Origin: Capillimicrobium sp035565675
Lineage (GTDB): Bacteria; Actinomycetota; Thermoleophilia; Solirubrobacterales; Solirubrobacteraceae
Assembly: GCA_035565675.1 (NCBI GenBank)
Contig: DATMSA010000069.1
Location: forward strand, 1 to 23,663
Direction of reading: 5' to 3'
Length of the DNA stretch: 23,663 nucleotides
How positions within the stretch are numbered: position 1 is the first letter of the stretch; every line of letters begins with the position of its first letter. Shown piece by piece: positions 7,589 to 13,169 of this stretch. The notes under the pieces were generated by a model. That model ran no database searches, was not told where the DNA came from, and saw only the letters and a list, made by a program, of their open reading frames with translations. The position numbers and the translations under genes were made by a program.

Positions 7589-8409
7589 GGGATGAGGTTG
7601 ACCTTGAACGTGAAGCCCGGCCCGAGCAGGCGCGCGAGCTGCAGCGCCTGCTCGTAGCGGTCGTTGACGCCGGCGAGCATCACGTACTCGATGAACACGG
7701 CCCGGTTCGTCGCCTCCTGGTGGCGGCGGCAGGCGGCGAGGACGTCGGCCAGCGGGTAGCGGTCGTTGACCGGCATGATCTGGGAGCGCAGCGCGTCGTC
7801 GGGCGCGTGCAGCGAGAACGCCAGGCGCAGCGGCATCCCGCAGCCGGTGATCCGCTCGATCCCCGGCAGCCAGCCGACGGTCGACACGGTCGTGCGCCGG
7901 TGGGTGATGCCGACGTCGGGCAGTCTCGCGGCCGCCGCGAGCACGTTGTCGGCGTTCATCAGCGGCTCGCCCATCCCCATGAACACGAGGTGGTTCACGG
8001 GCTCGATGCGGCGGAAGTGCAGGACCTGGTCGAGGATCTCCGAGACGGTGAGGTTGCGGCCGAACCGCATGGCCCCCGTCGCGCAGAACGTGCACGTCAG
8101 CGGGCAGCCCGACTGCGACGACACGCACACCGAGCGGCGCCCGTCGCGGTAGCGCATCAGCACGGCCTCGACCGGCCGCCCGTCGGCGGTGTGGAACAGC
8201 GTCTTGACGGTGCCGTCGCGCGCGTGGGCCTCGTCCACCACCGCGAGCGAGGAGAACGGCACGCGCTCGGCCAGCCGCTGGCGCAGCGCGCGCGGCAGGT
8301 TCGTCATCTCGTCGTAGGAGGCGGCGCCGCGCGCGGCCCACTCCCACACCTGACGCACGCGGTAGGACGGCTGGTCGTCGAGCTCCTGCTGCAAGATCTC
8401 GAGGTCCAT
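7378..8409 (-). CDS. rlmN: Dual-specificity 23S rRNA/tRNA adenine-C2 methyltransferase (RlmN)
   Basis: Radical SAM enzyme that methylates C2 of A2503 in 23S rRNA and A37 of some tRNAs. The product has 343 residues. The [4Fe-4S] motif CPLTCTFC supplies Cys102, Cys106 and Cys109. The two catalytic cysteines are Cys95 (CVSSQSGC) and Cys318 (IAAACGQLA), matching E. coli Cys118 and Cys355. Other family motifs are FMGMGEPLMN, STVGWLPGI, FSLHAPDD and IEYVMLAGVND. About 21 residues follow the usual C-terminus. ATG 8409 is preceded by GAGAGG and, further up, TACCGT. The gene overlaps the MFS gene by 211 bases at its 3' end, and its ATG shares two bases with the divergent rluB ATG. Confidence 0.96.
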   Translation of the reverse strand: MDLEILQQELDDQPSYRVRQVWEWAARGAASYDEMTNLPRALRQRLAERVPFSSLAVVDEAHARDGTVKTLFHTADGRPVEAVLMRYRDGRRSVCVSSQSGCPLTCTFCATGAMRFGRNLTVSEILDQVLHFRRIEPVNHLVFMGMGEPLMNADNVLAAAARLPDVGITHRRTTVSTVGWLPGIERITGCGMPLRLAFSLHAPDDALRSQIMPVNDRYPLADVLAACRRHQEATNRAVFIEYVMLAGVNDRYEQALQLARLLGPGFTFKVNLIPYNPTGSRYEGSSPEAIDAFRAVLEEHGVRATVRLTRGRDIAAACGQLAATASSAASPAPHAAPSSASVP

Positions 8410-8424
8410 GCGCCTCTCACGGTA
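8401..8424. promoter_or_regulatory. Shared divergent start region of rlmN and rluB
   Basis: The tetranucleotide CATG at 8407-8410 holds both start codons: ATG of rluB on the plus strand (8408-8410) and ATG of rlmN on the minus strand (8409-8407). GAGG (8401-8404) precedes the rluB ATG by three bases. Its inverted copy CCTC (8413-8416) gives GAGG three bases before the rlmN ATG. Each ribosome-binding site is therefore made of the other gene's first codons. TACCGT read on the minus strand (8424-8419) is a candidate -10 for rlmN. Confidence 0.55.
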
Positions 8425-9145
8425 CCTCGCCCATTCCGGCGTCTCCTCGCGCCGCGGCGCCGAGGAGCTGATCCGCGCCGGGCGCGTGACGGTCGGCGGC
8501 GAGGTCGTCACCGACCCGGCCCGCGACGTCGACCAGGACAGCGGCGTCGCGTTCGACGGGACGCCGGTGGCGCCGGTCGCGGAGACCGTGGTGATCGCGG
8601 TCAACAAGCCCAGGGGGGTCGTCTCCACCGCCCGCGACACCCACGGGCGCCCGACGGTGGTCGACCTCGTCGGCGCGCGCCGGCGGCTGTACCCGGTCGG
8701 GCGCCTGGACGCCGACACGACGGGGCTGATCCTGCTCACCGACGACGGCGAGCTGGCCAACCGGCTGACGCACCCGCGCTACGGCGTGCCGAAGACCTAC
8801 CGGGCGGTGGTCGCGCACCCGCCGGTGCGCGACGAGGCGCTCGAGCGGCTGCGCGGCGGGATCGAGCTCGACGACGGTCCGACCCAGCCGGCCGAGGTGC
8901 GCCGCCTCGCCCCCGACAGCGTCGAGCTGACGATCCGCGAGGGGCGCAAGCGCCAGGTCCGGCGGATGCTCGAGGCCGTCGGCCACCCGGTGCGCCGCCT
9001 GGAGCGCGTGCGGTTCGGCCCGCTGCGCCTCGACCTGGCCGAGGGCGCGCACCGGCAGCTCACGAAGCGGGAAGTCGAGCTCTTGCGAGCTCCGCCACCA
9101 CGTCGACCGTCGTCGCCACGTCGTCGTCGGTCGTCCGGAAGTTGA
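8408..9145 (+). CDS. rluB: Ribosomal large subunit pseudouridine synthase, RluB/RsuA family
   Basis: Converts a specific uridine to pseudouridine, most likely in 23S rRNA. The product has 245 residues. An S4 RNA-binding domain occupies about 1-60 (RLSRYLAHSGVSSRRGAEEL). The RsuA/RluB catalytic domain follows with NKPRGVVSTARD and GRLDADTTGLILLTDDGEL, whose second Asp position is the usual catalytic aspartate. VELTIREGRKRQVRRMLEAV and VRRLERVRFGPL are further family motifs. The last roughly 17 residues (Pro/Arg/Ser-rich) run into the 3' end of the opposing decarboxylase gene, an 86-base overlap, and look non-conserved. ATG 8408 gives the canonical S4 start. RluB rather than RsuA is preferred from its usual place after scpB in related genomes. 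Confidence 0.93.
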   Translation: MRLSRYLAHSGVSSRRGAEELIRAGRVTVGGEVVTDPARDVDQDSGVAFDGTPVAPVAETVVIAVNKPRGVVSTARDTHGRPTVVDLVGARRRLYPVGRLDADTTGLILLTDDGELANRLTHPRYGVPKTYRAVVAHPPVRDEALERLRGGIELDDGPTQPAEVRRLAPDSVELTIREGRKRQVRRMLEAVGHPVRRLERVRFGPLRLDLAEGAHRQLTKREVELLRAPPPRRPSSPRRRRSSGS

Positions 9146-10445
9146 CGAAGCACGCGCGCAGGCAGGCGACGCCGTCGACGTGGGCGCCGGCCAGGTAGAC
9201 GCGCGCGTCCGCCTGCACGTCGGCCACCAGCCGCGCGTTGTCGACGGTCCGGTGGCGGAAGCAGACCGCCGACAGCACCGGCGCCGACGCGAGCTCCAGG
9301 TCCGGGTGGTCGCCGACGAGCTGCGCGAGCAGCCGCGCGTGGCGCAGGTTGCCCTCGATCGCGGCGCGGATCGCGGCCGCGCCGTGGACGGTGAAGGCCA
9401 GCCACAGCTTCAGCGCCCGCAGCGGCCGCGAGTACTCGAGCGTCTGGTCGACCGCGTGCGGCTCCTCGGCCTCCAGGTGCGGGATGTAGGCCTCCTGGTG
9501 GGAGAACGTCGCGTGCAGCGCCTGCGGGTCGCGCATCAGCAGCACCGAGCAGGCCTTCGGGACGAACAGCCACTTGTGCGCGTCGACGGTGGCCGAGTCG
9601 GCGCGGTCGAGGCCGGCGAACAGGCCGCCGGCGGTCTCGGTCGCCGCCGCCGGCAGGCCGTAGGCGCCGTCGACGTGCAGCCACACGCCCCGCGGCGCGC
9701 ACACGTCGGCGAGCGCGTCGATGCGGTCGACCGCGCCCGTGAGCGTCGTGCCGGCCGTCGCGACGACGGCGACCGGCACGATCCCCGCCTCGCGGTCGGC
9801 GTCAATCGCCGCGGCGCACGCGTCGGCGTCCATCGCCCGCCGCTCGCCGACCGGGATCGCGCGCACGTGCTCGGCCCCGATGCCCAGCACCTCGGCCGCG
9901 CGCACGACCGAGTAGTGCGCCTCGGCCGAGCAGTACAGCGCCAGCCGCCGGCCGCCGATCCCGCTGCGCCGCACGCCCGGGACCGCCCGCTCCCGGGCGG
10001 CGGTCAGCGCGGTCAGGTTGGCGAGCGTGCCGCCGCTGGTCGTCACGCCGCCGCACGAGCCGAAGCCGACGAACTCGCTGATCCAGCGCACGACCTGGTG
10101 CTCGACGAGGTCGGCGCCGCCGGCGCTGACGGCGACGTTGACGTCGTGGGCGGCCATGAGCGCGTCGCCGAGCACGCCGATCTCCAGGCCGCTCGATCCG
10201 ACGTAGGCCAGGTAGCGCGGGCGCGGCTGCTCGATCGACGCGTCGAGGACGCGGCTGGCCAGCTCGAGGCCCTCGACCGCGTCGACGCCGCGCTCGGGTA
10301 GCGGGCGGGCCAGCCGCTCGCGCAGCTCGCCGGAGATCGGCGGCTGCCCGTCGCGCGCGCGGTCGAACCCGCGCCAGCTCTCCAGCAGCAGGCGCTCGAG
10401 CGTCGCCAGCGCCGCCTCCCGGTCCTCCAGCCGCAGCAAGGTCAC
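9060..10445 (-). CDS. PLP-dependent group II decarboxylase, aromatic-L-amino-acid/tyrosine decarboxylase-like
   Basis: Predicted cytoplasmic pyridoxal-phosphate enzyme that removes the carboxyl group of an amino acid. Its closest look is to aromatic-L-amino-acid decarboxylases. The 461-residue length is typical. Family features seen are TSGGTLANLTALTAAR (about 136-151), AEAHYSV with the PLP-stacking His177, HVDGAYG with Asp259 facing the PLP nitrogen, and DAHKWL with the Schiff-base Lys291. GTG 10445 is chosen because MTLLRLEDRE leads directly into the N-terminal helix. TACCCT lies 6 bases upstream and there is no Shine-Dalgarno. It diverges from aroH over 35 bases. Substrate could be Tyr, Phe, Trp or DOPA; glutamate or diaminobutyrate is less likely but not excluded. 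Confidence 0.88.
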   Translation of the reverse strand: MTLLRLEDREAALATLERLLLESWRGFDRARDGQPPISGELRERLARPLPERGVDAVEGLELASRVLDASIEQPRPRYLAYVGSSGLEIGVLGDALMAAHDVNVAVSAGGADLVEHQVVRWISEFVGFGSCGGVTTSGGTLANLTALTAARERAVPGVRRSGIGGRRLALYCSAEAHYSVVRAAEVLGIGAEHVRAIPVGERRAMDADACAAAIDADREAGIVPVAVVATAGTTLTGAVDRIDALADVCAPRGVWLHVDGAYGLPAAATETAGGLFAGLDRADSATVDAHKWLFVPKACSVLLMRDPQALHATFSHQEAYIPHLEAEEPHAVDQTLEYSRPLRALKLWLAFTVHGAAAIRAAIEGNLRHARLLAQLVGDHPDLELASAPVLSAVCFRHRTVDNARLVADVQADARVYLAGAHVDGVACLRACFVNFRTTDDDVATTVDVVAELARARLPAS

Positions 10446-10480
10446 GCCCGCAGGGTATGCCCGGCTAGCATCCGCGCGCC
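10446..10480. promoter_or_regulatory. 35-base divergent promoter gap between the decarboxylase gene and aroH
   Basis: The gap holds two opposed TANNNT boxes. TACCCT on the minus strand (10457-10452) is 6 bases from the decarboxylase GTG. TAGCAT on the plus strand (10466-10471) is 9 bases from the aroH ATG. The boxes are only 8 bases apart, so any -35 contact for one promoter falls across the other promoter or inside the opposite gene. Neither gene has a Shine-Dalgarno. Confidence 0.45.
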
Positions 10481-10846
10481 ATGCGCCTGTTCGCCCTCCG
10501 CGGAGCCACGACCGTCGCCGCCAACGACGCCGACCAGATCCTCGCCGCGACGACCGAGCTGATGCGGACGATCATGGATCAGAACGCGCTCACGCCCGAC
10601 GACGTCGTCTCGTGCATCTTCACCGTGACCGACGACCTCGACGCCGCGTTCCCCGCGACCGCCGCGCGGCGGATGGGGTTCGAGAAGGTCCCGCTGCTGT
10701 GCGCCCGCGAGATCCCGGTCCCCGGCTCGCTGCCGCTGGTGATCCGCGTCCTGCTGCACTTCTACGCCGACCCCGACCACGAGTCCCGCCACGTCTACCT
10801 CCACGGGGCGCGGGCTCTGCGCACCGACCTGGAGGCCGCGCAATGA
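10481..10846 (+). CDS. aroH: Chorismate mutase, AroH type
   Basis: Converts chorismate to prephenate, the branch step to phenylalanine and tyrosine. At 121 residues it matches the trimeric AroH class of Bacillus subtilis rather than the all-helical AroQ class. It begins RLFALRGATTV with the active-site Arg7. Further active-site positions are Cys74, Glu77 (LLCAREIPVPG), Arg89 (LVIRV) and Tyr106 (RHVYLHGARALR), lining up with B. subtilis Cys75, Glu78, Arg90 and Tyr108. TAGCAT lies 9 bases before the ATG without a Shine-Dalgarno. Its stop overlaps the hisC start by four bases (ATGA), so the two are co-translated. Confidence 0.95.
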   Translation: MRLFALRGATTVAANDADQILAATTELMRTIMDQNALTPDDVVSCIFTVTDDLDAAFPATAARRMGFEKVPLLCAREIPVPGSLPLVIRVLLHFYADPDHESRHVYLHGARALRTDLEAAQ

Positions 10847-11922
10847 CCCGTCCGCAGTTCTCCCAGCGCGTCGAGCGCCTGCCCCGCTACCCGGCCGCCC
10901 CCGGCTACGCGTGGAAGGGCGACATCGCGCGCCTGGCCTCCAACGAGTCGCCCGACCCGCCGCTGCCCGAGGTGCTCGAGGCCGCGCAGGCCGCGCTGGC
11001 CGACCTCAACCGCTATCCCGACCCGACGCACGGGGCGCTGCGCGAGCGCCTGTCGGACCGCTACGGCGTCCCCGTCGAGCGGATCGCGATCGGCAACGGC
11101 GGCAGCGACCTGCTGATCGCCGCCGGCGACGCGCTGCTGGAGCCGGGCGCCGAGGTCGTCTACGCGTGGCCGTCGTTCTCGATGTACCCGCACATCGGCC
11201 AGGCCGCCGGCGCCACCGAGATCCGCGTGCCGCTCAAGGACGACTACATCGACCTCGACGCGATGCTCGCCGAGATCACCGCGGCGACCCAGCTCATCGT
11301 CGTCTGCAACCCCAACAACCCGACCTCCACGGCACTGCCGCTCACCGAGATCGAGGCGTTCCTGGCCAAGGTGCCCGGCCACGTGTGGGTGCTGCTCGAC
11401 GAGGCCTACTGCGAGTACTCGCTGCTCGACGACCCCGACGCGTCGCTGGACCTGCTGCCCAGGTACCCGAACCTGGCGCTGCTGCGGACGTTCTCGAAGG
11501 TCTACGGGCTGTGCGGGCTGCGCGTCGGCTTCGCGCTGTGCGGCTCGGCCGAGCTGTGCCAGGCGCTGTACTCGGTGCGCCAGCCGTTCGCGGTCAACGC
11601 GGTCGCGCAGGCCGCCGCGGTCGAGGCGCTCAAGCACCAGGACGCGGTCGCCCAGCGCGTCGAGCGCGCGATCGCCGCGCGCCTCCAGCTCGACGACGGG
11701 CTGCGCAAGCTGGGCATCACGCCGCTGGAGTCGCACGCGAACTTCTCCTGGTTCCGGGTCGGCGACGGCGAGCAGGAGGTCGCGATCGTCAAGGAGCTGG
11801 CCCAGCGGGGCGTGCTGGTGCGCTCGGGCACCGCGCTCGGCGAGCCCGGCTACCTGCGCGTCACCTACGGCCTGCCGCACGAGAACAGCCGCTTCCTCAG
11901 CGAGCTCGCCACGCTCCTGTAG
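10843..11922 (+). CDS. hisC: Histidinol-phosphate/aromatic aminotransferase (HisC family)
   Basis: Fold-type I PLP aminotransferase of 359 residues. Motifs in order are LASNESPDPP (about 31-40), GNGGSDLLIAAGDALLEPG (84-102), NPNNPTS (156-162), the PLP-binding DEAY (186-189), FSKVYGLCGLRVG with the Schiff-base Lys219, and the substrate-binding Arg227. A GGAGG ribosome-binding site lies 7 bases before ATG 10843, inside aroH. Members of this family act on histidinol-phosphate, on aromatic keto acids, or on both. Its coupling to aroH and proximity to tyrA favour transamination of prephenate, phenylpyruvate or 4-hydroxyphenylpyruvate. No other his gene is in the window, so a dedicated histidine role is not supported by context. 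Confidence 0.92.
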   Translation: MTRPQFSQRVERLPRYPAAPGYAWKGDIARLASNESPDPPLPEVLEAAQAALADLNRYPDPTHGALRERLSDRYGVPVERIAIGNGGSDLLIAAGDALLEPGAEVVYAWPSFSMYPHIGQAAGATEIRVPLKDDYIDLDAMLAEITAATQLIVVCNPNNPTSTALPLTEIEAFLAKVPGHVWVLLDEAYCEYSLLDDPDASLDLLPRYPNLALLRTFSKVYGLCGLRVGFALCGSAELCQALYSVRQPFAVNAVAQAAAVEALKHQDAVAQRVERAIAARLQLDDGLRKLGITPLESHANFSWFRVGDGEQEVAIVKELAQRGVLVRSGTALGEPGYLRVTYGLPHENSRFLSELATLL

Positions 11923-11928
11923 TAAGCT
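11923..11928 (+). promoter_or_regulatory. Candidate -10 box for the aroF leader transcript (TAAGCT)
   Basis: TAAGCT directly follows the hisC stop and is 10 bases before the leader-peptide ATG. No Shine-Dalgarno precedes that ATG. If used, the transcript would begin within a few bases of the leader ATG, making the leader peptide essentially leaderless, while aroF-tyrA could also be read through from aroH-hisC. Confidence 0.45.
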
Positions 11929-11938
11929 CGCCGGCGCA

Positions 11939-12013
11939 ATGCGTAGCCGGCCCGCCATCCGTCTCTTCGCCGACTACGCCTATGCCTACGCCTACGCCTG
12001 GCGATTTCGCTAG
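11939..12013 (+). CDS. Aromatic amino acid leader peptide upstream of aroF
   Basis: A 24-codon open frame, ATG 11939 to TAG 12011-12013. It reads a basic N-terminus (MRSRPAIRLF), Asp, then YAYAYAYAW followed by RFR. Seven of 24 residues are aromatic: Phe10, Tyr13, Tyr15, Tyr17, Tyr19, Trp21 and Phe23. The Tyr codons are TAC, TAT, TAC, TAC. Such clustering of the pathway's end products just before the first-step gene is the hallmark of a ribosome-mediated attenuation leader. The inverted repeats that follow support this. Phe and Trp also being present suggests it could sense all three, with Tyr dominant. The frame is too short for routine gene calling. No protein function other than being translated is expected. 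Confidence 0.82.
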   Translation: MRSRPAIRLFADYAYAYAYAWRFR

Positions 12014-12107
12014 GCGCTCGGCCGCACCTTGCCGTTCCCGGGATGGGACCCGGGACCCCCGGCTCGCCGAGCGCCGCAGGTGGAACCCGTCCCGTGACCA
12101 GGTGTAG
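11992..12107 (+). promoter_or_regulatory. Attenuator RNA structure between leader peptide and aroF
   Basis: Three nested pairings can be read directly. The outer one joins the last Tyr/Ala/Trp codons, CTACGCCTGG (11992-12001), with CCAGGTGTAG (12098-12107), 10 pairs with one G-U. The middle one joins GGCGCTCGGC (12013-12022, from the leader stop codon on) with GCCGAGCGCC (12066-12075), 10 perfect pairs. The inner one joins TCCCGGG (12036-12042) with CCCGGGA (12049-12055) over a 6-base loop. The outer helix ends three bases before the aroF Shine-Dalgarno. A ribosome on the Tyr codons would block the outer helix. No T run follows any stem, so control is more likely at aroF translation, or by Rho, than by intrinsic termination. 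Folding energies were not computed. Confidence 0.6.
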
Positions 12108-12109
12108 AC

Positions 12110-12114
12110 AAGGA
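12110..12114 (+). promoter_or_regulatory. aroF ribosome-binding site (AAGGA) with possible anti-SD
   Basis: AAGGA is 8 bases before the aroF ATG and is the clearest Shine-Dalgarno in the aromatic block. GGAACG (12112-12117), overlapping it, is the exact complement of CGTTCC (12033-12038). The same CGTTCC core (GTTCC) can instead pair with GGAAC at 12082-12086. This allows alternative masked and free states of the site, an inference from sequence only. Confidence 0.55.
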
Positions 12115-12122
12115 ACGACAGC

Positions 12123-13157
12123 ATGTTGATCGTGATGAAGCAGACGGCGACCGAGGAGCAGGTCGCGGCGGTCGTCGAGCGCATCGAGAGCGTCGGGGCC
12201 CGCGCCCACGTGAGCCCCGGCACCGAGCTGACCCTGATCGGCGCCATCGGCGACCGCGACCACGTCGCGCGCCTCGGCCTCGAGGGCCACGCGGGCGTCG
12301 AGCAGGTCGTGCCGATCCTCAAGCCCTACAAGCTCGCCAGCTCGCAGCTGCGCGGCGGCGCGCACTCGACGCTGGAGATCGCCGGGCGGAGGGTCGGCGG
12401 GGAGCACTTCGCGCTGATCGCGGGGCCGTGCACGGTCGAGTCGCGCGAGCAGCTCCTCACCGCCGCCGACGCCGTCCGCGACGCCGGCGCCACGATGCTG
12501 CGCGGCGGCGCCTACAAGCCGCGCACGTCGCCGTACTCGTTCCAGGGGCTCGGTCAAGAGGGGCTGCGGCTGCTCGCGGAGGCCAAGGAGCGAACCGGGC
12601 TGCCCATCGTCACCGAGCTGATGGACGTGCGCGACGTCGAGCCGCTGGCCGAGGTCGCCGACGTCGTGCAGATCGGCGCCCGCAACATGCAGAACTACAC
12701 GCTGCTCAGCGAGGTCGGCCGGTCCGGGCTGCCGGTGATGATCAAGCGCGGCCTGTCCTCGACGCTCGAGGAGCTGCTGATGAGCGCCGAGTACGTCCTC
12801 AAGGAGGGCAACGAGAACGTGATGCTGTGCGAGCGCGGCATCCGCACGTTCGAGACCGCCTACCGCTTCACGCTGGACATCACCGCGATCCCGGTGCTCA
12901 AGGAGCTGTCGCACCTGCCGGTGATCGTCGACCCCAGCCACGCGCCCGGCCGGCGCGACTGGGTCGAGCCGCTGTCGCTGGCCGCCGCGGCCGCGGGGGC
13001 CGACGGGATCATCGTCGAGACGCACCCGCAGCCCGACGAGGCGATCTGCGACGGGCCCCAGCAGATCCCGACCGACGGCTTCGCCGAGTACGCGCGCAAG
13101 GTCGCCCGTGCCGCCGAGCTGGCCGGCAAGGTCAGCACCGTCACCACCACCGCGTAG
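12123..13157 (+). CDS. aroF: 3-deoxy-7-phosphoheptulonate (DAHP) synthase, type I-beta with ferredoxin-like regulatory domain
   Basis: Condenses phosphoenolpyruvate and erythrose 4-phosphate, the first committed step of the shikimate pathway. The 344-residue product has an N-terminal ferredoxin-like domain (about 1-70, MLIVMKQTATEEQVAAVVER) like that of Thermotoga maritima DAHP synthase, where it mediates tyrosine inhibition. The (beta/alpha)8 barrel follows. Metal ligands are Cys103 (AGPCTVES), His273 (DPSHAPG), Glu299 (VETHP) and Asp310 (ICDGPQ). Other motifs are RGGAYKPRTSPYSFQGLG and QIGARNMQN. It is preceded by a Tyr-rich leader peptide and a foldable 110-base leader, so expression is probably attenuated. 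tyrA follows after 12 bases. Confidence 0.96.
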   Translation: MLIVMKQTATEEQVAAVVERIESVGARAHVSPGTELTLIGAIGDRDHVARLGLEGHAGVEQVVPILKPYKLASSQLRGGAHSTLEIAGRRVGGEHFALIAGPCTVESREQLLTAADAVRDAGATMLRGGAYKPRTSPYSFQGLGQEGLRLLAEAKERTGLPIVTELMDVRDVEPLAEVADVVQIGARNMQNYTLLSEVGRSGLPVMIKRGLSSTLEELLMSAEYVLKEGNENVMLCERGIRTFETAYRFTLDITAIPVLKELSHLPVIVDPSHAPGRRDWVEPLSLAAAAAGADGIIVETHPQPDEAICDGPQQIPTDGFAEYARKVARAAELAGKVSTVTTTA

Positions 13158-13169
13158 CGGCGCCGACCG

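Noticed and set aside
2670..8347. Very long minus-strand open frames (906 and 1042 codons) opposite the peptidase, AraC and MFS genes
   Set aside because: Their translations are low-complexity Arg/Gly/Ala/Pro sequences without family motifs. They are opposite genes with clear domains, so they are stop-poor shadows caused by high GC.
12073..12094. T-box-like sequence (GCAGGTGGAACCC, then GTCCC) upstream of aroF
   Set aside because: It resembles the AGGGTGGNACCGCG element, but the bulge-type TGGA would need a tRNA with U before CCA, which is not expected for tRNA-Tyr, -Phe or -Trp. No specifier loop or stem I was seen, and the leader peptide explains the region better.
12013..12100. tRNA gene in the hisC-aroF gap
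   Set aside because: The region has stems and ends in ACCA, but no acceptable T-arm (GTTC-type loop), D-arm or anticodon arm could be laid out on either strand.
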